9,140 nt of DNA from NCBI GenBank assembly GCA_030591795.1, contig JAUVAJ010000040.1, forward strand, positions 1 through 9,140. Direction: 5' to 3'. Each line of letters begins with the position of its first letter. Position 1 is the first letter of the stretch. This document shows positions 6,886-9,140 of the stretch, in pieces. The DNA comes from Desulfuromonadales bacterium (GTDB lineage Bacteria > Desulfobacterota > Desulfuromonadia > Desulfuromonadales > UBA2294). The position numbers were made by a program, and so were the translations under genes. The notes under the pieces were generated by a model. The model searched no databases. It saw only the letters and a list, made by a program, of their open reading frames with translations, and had not been told where the DNA came from.

Positions 6886-6922
6886 AAAGGTGTGCTGGCT
6901 AACAGCGCCCCTTTTTTCTTTT
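6886..6922 (+). terminator. Rho-independent terminator after hyaD
   Basis: AAAGGTGTGCTG (6886-6897) pairs with CAGCGCCCCTTT (6903-6914) around the loop GCTAA, a 12-base stem with one mismatch and one G-U pair. It is followed by TTTTTTCTTTT (6912-6922). The downstream cytochrome gene starts only 11 bases later, so its transcription depends on read-through or on a promoter overlapping this element. Confidence 0.85.
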
Positions 6923-6932
6923 GGACAGACCG

Positions 6933-7331
6933 ATGCCAAGATACTTGCTGTTCCTCACGCTAATGCTGCTAGTCGCCTGCTCTGACCAGTCCGTCTCCTA
7001 TCCGCAACGCAATATGCCGGCTGAACTCAGAGTCGATGCGATCATCCTTGACGAAATGCAACAGTTGTTCCTGCAGCATTGTGCCAGTTGTCACGGCACA
7101 CTAGCAGAAGGGCGGATCTCCCGAGCCGATTTTTTCCAGCCACCCGCGCCTGATTTTACCGCAGAGTCTTATCAACAAACTGATCCGGCCTACCTGTTCT
7201 GGCGCATTGCTGAAGGGAAGATGGTTGAGCCGTACCTGTCTATGGGTTCGGTTATGCCAGCCTGGGGCGCACATTTCAGCGATGAGCAGATCTGGCAGAT
7301 GATTGACTATCTGCAGAGTAGGTCACATTAG
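6933..7331 (+). CDS. Mono-heme c-type cytochrome lipoprotein
   Basis: A 132-residue exported class I cytochrome c. The N-terminus is a short lipoprotein signal with lipobox LVAC (lipidated C16), so the mature protein should be membrane-tethered. A single heme-binding motif CASCH is at residues 50-54 and the likely axial methionine is M108 in GSVMPAW, followed by the usual C-terminal helix (SDEQIWQMIDYLQS). I chose ATG 6933 because a TTG 12 bases upstream lies in the terminator U-tract and would spoil the signal peptide; GGACAG just upstream is a weak ribosome site. It follows the hydrogenase genes on the same strand, so a role as periplasmic electron partner is possible, but the intervening terminator argues against simple co-transcription. 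The fold and export are clear; the partner is unknown. Confidence 0.88.
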   Translation: MPRYLLFLTLMLLVACSDQSVSYPQRNMPAELRVDAIILDEMQQLFLQHCASCHGTLAEGRISRADFFQPPAPDFTAESYQQTDPAYLFWRIAEGKMVEPYLSMGSVMPAWGAHFSDEQIWQMIDYLQSRSH

Positions 7332-7352
7332 GCGAAGCAGTTAAGCCACAAC

Positions 7353-7382
7353 TTGACACCCTGTCACAAAAGGTGCGAAAAT
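7353..7382 (+). promoter_or_regulatory. Possible sigma-70 promoter for the 413-residue exported protein gene
   Basis: TTGACA (7353-7358) is a perfect -35 box and GAAAAT (7377-7382) a 4-of-6 -10 box at 18 bases. TGACA-CCC-TGTCA (7354-7366) is a short inverted repeat overlapping the -35, perhaps an operator. The predicted start would be about 30 bases before ATG 7418. The 86-base gap after the cytochrome gene holds no obvious terminator. Confidence 0.4.
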
Positions 7383-7417
7383 TTCCTCTGGACCCGCAAA
7401 CCTGATACGGAGTGCAG

Positions 7418-8659
7418 ATGACCAGAGCTATAGTTTTTTTGCCCCTTCTTTTCTCATTGTTTTTCAGTCTGCCCTCTTCGGTAAAAGCACTCGATATTCT
7501 CGTGTTGCCGACGGTCATCGACCCGGGTATGGATGCCTGGCAACATGTTCCGGCCAGTAGTGAACCGACTATCTACCCTACGCAGCAGGTTTATCGTGGG
7601 CAACCCTTCCGCATGTTGGTGCTCGGCAAGGATTATGCTACCGATAACAATAAAAGTGCCAATCTGATCTATTCTGTTCAGATATTTGCGCCGAGCGGTT
7701 CCGCTCTTCTCGGCCAAAGCTCTGCTTTGGAACTGTACAAAGGGGAGGTCAACAGCAACACCTTCCTGCTGCTCAGTCGTCAGTATATGACCCTTGATTT
7801 TTCGGAGACTGATCCGTTTGGTATCTATAGGTTTGAAGTTACTGCCAATGACCTGTTGGCCGAACAGCAAACCACCACCACGGTTGAACTCATCCTCGCC
7901 CCTGTCACAGCACCTGCAGATTTCGGGTCACCAGAAGAATTTTCAGAGTGGCTGTCCAACTACTATAGAGCTCCTGATCCGGCGCGTGCAGTTAAGGCTA
8001 TGCTGCAATATGTCGATATGGAACCAGAATCCAGGATGAAGCAGGCTCCTTTACTGCTTTTCCTGACCCGGGTTATTCGGAACAACCAGTTTCTCTGGCC
8101 GCAGCTGAAGTCCCTTTATGTCAAATCAGACCCGGAGGAGCAAAAAAAGATCCTTTTGTTATGTGGACTGACCGGTCAAAAGGATGATGCGTTTTTCACA
8201 TCGCTCGACCCAAAGTTGTCAGCATATTATTTTGAGGCCAAAAAAATAAAGTTACCTGTACCAACCGATCGGCCCGTAACCGAGATCGAGATTGACCTGC
8301 TCTGGGCCGAATTTATGGCGACCGGAACGATCGCACCTATCCGCAAACTTACCGGAGCGCTTTACCTGGAATCGGTTCGGGGGACACAAGAGAAGTTAGA
8401 TTCTGGAGCAATTGAAATGTCGCCAGATGCCAAGGCTCGTGCAGTACTCGAAAAGGTTTATATGTCAGCGCTTGGCTCGCTTATTTACAATGGCGAGCGA
8501 CACTCTCTGGTCAAACAGTATCTGGGCTACATATATGAACTCGAAGATCCGGCGCCGACAATAAAAGATCAGCTTGAGGATATACTTGAAATATTACAGA
8601 AACGGAGTAACGAAGAAGAAGCGCGCAAGCATATGGAGAAGCAGAAAACCGAGCCTTAA
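7418..8659 (+). CDS. Exported protein of unknown function
   Basis: A 413-residue protein that I do not recognise. It starts with a Sec signal peptide (hydrophobic residues 4-19, probable cleavage after SVKA, about residue 24), so it should be periplasmic or outer-membrane associated; there is no lipobox and no further membrane helix. Residues about 25-165 look beta-rich with many hydroxyl residues and end in TTTTVELILAP, like an immunoglobulin-type sandwich. After a proline/alanine linker, residues about 172-400 look helical, with the motif IDLLWAEFMATG (292-303) and a highly charged tail (383-413). The only cysteine after the signal region is in LLLCGLTGQ. ATG 7418 is preferred to GTG 7412 because CGGAG (7408-7412) sits 5 bases before it. 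It follows the cytochrome gene after 86 bases and probably has its own promoter. A role in envelope assembly is a guess. Confidence 0.8.
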   Translation: MTRAIVFLPLLFSLFFSLPSSVKALDILVLPTVIDPGMDAWQHVPASSEPTIYPTQQVYRGQPFRMLVLGKDYATDNNKSANLIYSVQIFAPSGSALLGQSSALELYKGEVNSNTFLLLSRQYMTLDFSETDPFGIYRFEVTANDLLAEQQTTTTVELILAPVTAPADFGSPEEFSEWLSNYYRAPDPARAVKAMLQYVDMEPESRMKQAPLLLFLTRVIRNNQFLWPQLKSLYVKSDPEEQKKILLLCGLTGQKDDAFFTSLDPKLSAYYFEAKKIKLPVPTDRPVTEIEIDLLWAEFMATGTIAPIRKLTGALYLESVRGTQEKLDSGAIEMSPDAKARAVLEKVYMSALGSLIYNGERHSLVKQYLGYIYELEDPAPTIKDQLEDILEILQKRSNEEEARKHMEKQKTEP

Positions 8660-8695
8660 TCAGCAGTGCTATACCCCTTAATGTATCTCAAATAA

Positions 8696-8729
8696 AACAA
8701 GAGATAACACTGATGTGTTGTCTCTTGTT
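8696..8729 (-). terminator. Strong hairpin shared by convergent genes
   Basis: AACAAGAGATAACAC (8696-8710) pairs with GTGTTGTCTCTTGTT (8715-8729) around loop TGAT: a 15-base stem with one wobble pair. Read on the minus strand the stem is followed by TTTTATTTG, so it is a good intrinsic terminator for the small lipoprotein gene. On the plus strand the following sequence (GGTTGTAGTTGC) is only modestly T-rich, but the hairpin lies 36 bases after the 413-residue gene and may end or stabilise that transcript as well. Confidence 0.78.
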
Positions 8730-8790
8730 GGTTGTAGTTGCAAAGATTACAGGGCACTAGAAGTCGCTTTATATAAACCAGAAGAGTAGG

Positions 8791-8973
8791 TTAAGGGAAA
8801 TAGACATCGTCTACCGAGAAGGAAGAACCACACTGACATTTCAGTGTCGAGCCGGGCGGTGCTCCCTGGTATGAGTCTGAAGTAACCTGCGATTCATTGG
8901 CCGTATTCACACCTGTCGTGGCACAGGCTGAGAGCATGAGTAGTGTGAATATGCTGATTAATAGAATTTTCAT
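8791..8973 (-). CDS. Small lipoprotein with a C-terminal CQCG motif
   Basis: A 60-residue predicted lipoprotein of unknown function. The N-terminus MKILLISIFTLLMLSAC is a classic type II signal with lipobox LSAC (C17), leaving a mature peptide of 44 residues. The mature part is a serine/threonine/asparagine-rich spacer followed by KCQCGSSFSVDDVYFP, in which C46 and C48 could bind a metal or form a disulfide. The start ATG (8973-8971) has GGAG seven bases upstream on the minus strand, and an excellent promoter and a hairpin terminator bracket the gene, which strongly supports it as real despite its size. It is monocistronic and convergent with the exported-protein gene. I do not recognise a family. 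Confidence 0.8.
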   Translation of the reverse strand: MKILLISIFTLLMLSACATTGVNTANESQVTSDSYQGAPPGSTLKCQCGSSFSVDDVYFP

Positions 8974-9034
8974 AACCGATCTCCGGCAAACGGAATAGAG
9001 CTCTTTTGGTTAATTGATGACTATAGTTGTTATA

Positions 9035-9063
9035 ATTATGCCGAATAGCCCAGATTTTGTCAA
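9035..9063 (-). promoter_or_regulatory. Near-consensus sigma-70 promoter of the small lipoprotein gene
   Basis: On the minus strand TTGACA (9063-9058) and CATAAT (9040-9035) are separated by exactly 17 bases, 6 of 6 and 5 of 6 consensus matches. The start would fall near 9028, giving a leader of about 55 bases. An inverted repeat AGCCCA/TGGGCT (9047-9052 and 9069-9074) brackets the -35 box and may be an operator. Beyond it, to the window end at 9140, I see no gene. Confidence 0.75.
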
Positions 9064-9074
9064 GTTTGTGGGCT
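9047..9074. repeat. Inverted repeat around the -35 box
   Basis: AGCCCA (9047-9052) and TGGGCT (9069-9074) are perfect 6-base arms around 16 bases that include TTGACA of the lipoprotein promoter; the arms extend to 8 bases with one mismatch. A repressor bound here would occlude the promoter. Could be coincidental. Confidence 0.3.
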
Positions 9075-9140
9075 GGAACAGAAAACTAGCCAATTAAAAC
9101 CGAAATTTTGTGAAGTAGCAGGATCGCGTACTAATACAAA

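Noticed and set aside
1..9140. CRISPR arrays, insertion sequences, tRNA or rRNA genes
   Set aside because: I found no regularly spaced repeats, transposase motifs, terminal inverted repeats or RNA gene signatures anywhere in the window.

Overview
The window looks like chromosomal DNA from a Desulfuromonadales/Geobacter-type bacterium (Desulfobacterota, formerly Deltaproteobacteria). This is inferred from the four-gene hydrogenase operon, arranged like Geobacter hya (small subunit, large subunit, cytochrome b, protease), from the c-type cytochrome lipoprotein after it, and from the moderately GC-rich coding sequence. I could not run a database search, so the taxon is an inference.

Layout. (1) Positions 1-1623, plus strand: the 3' end of a V/A-type ATPase operon, with a 5'-truncated subunit B overlapping a complete subunit D. 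(2) Positions 1632-2522, minus strand: an NAD(P)-binding epimerase-like protein of the atypical SDR/NDUFA9 type, convergent with the ATPase genes. (3) Positions 2523-2902: an AT-rich, gene-poor divergent control region with two dyads, a 9-bp direct repeat and a TTGACA -35 candidate. (4) Positions 2903-6870: a tight operon for a periplasm-facing, membrane-bound uptake [NiFe]-hydrogenase: Tat-exported small subunit, large subunit, di-heme cytochrome b and C-terminal maturation endopeptidase, closed by a rho-independent terminator at 6886-6922. (5) Positions 6933-7331: a mono-heme cytochrome c lipoprotein. (6) Positions 7418-8659: an exported protein of unknown function. (7) Positions 8791-8973, minus strand: a 60-residue lipoprotein with a near-consensus sigma-70 promoter and its own hairpin terminator.

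How the genes work together. H2 would be oxidised at the NiFe site of the large subunit, and electrons would pass through three FeS clusters in the small subunit to the b hemes and then to the quinone pool. The cytochrome c lipoprotein could be a periplasmic electron partner, but only its position supports that. No hyp cofactor-assembly genes, hyaE/hyaF or hoxO/hoxQ-type chaperones lie in the window, so those needed must be elsewhere.

The most notable observation is in the small subunit. The usual CxxC proximal-cluster motif is CTGD, so one cysteine ligand is replaced by aspartate (D73), and both extra cysteines of the classical O2-tolerant [4Fe-3S] enzymes are absent. The 3Cys/1Asp arrangement is known from actinobacterial-type (group 1h) hydrogenases. 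The overall layout fits the Geobacter Hya class (group 1f), which has been linked to oxidative-stress defence. I did not find a clearly new multi-gene system. The least explained items are the 413-residue exported protein, the CQCG lipoprotein and the hydrogenase control region.
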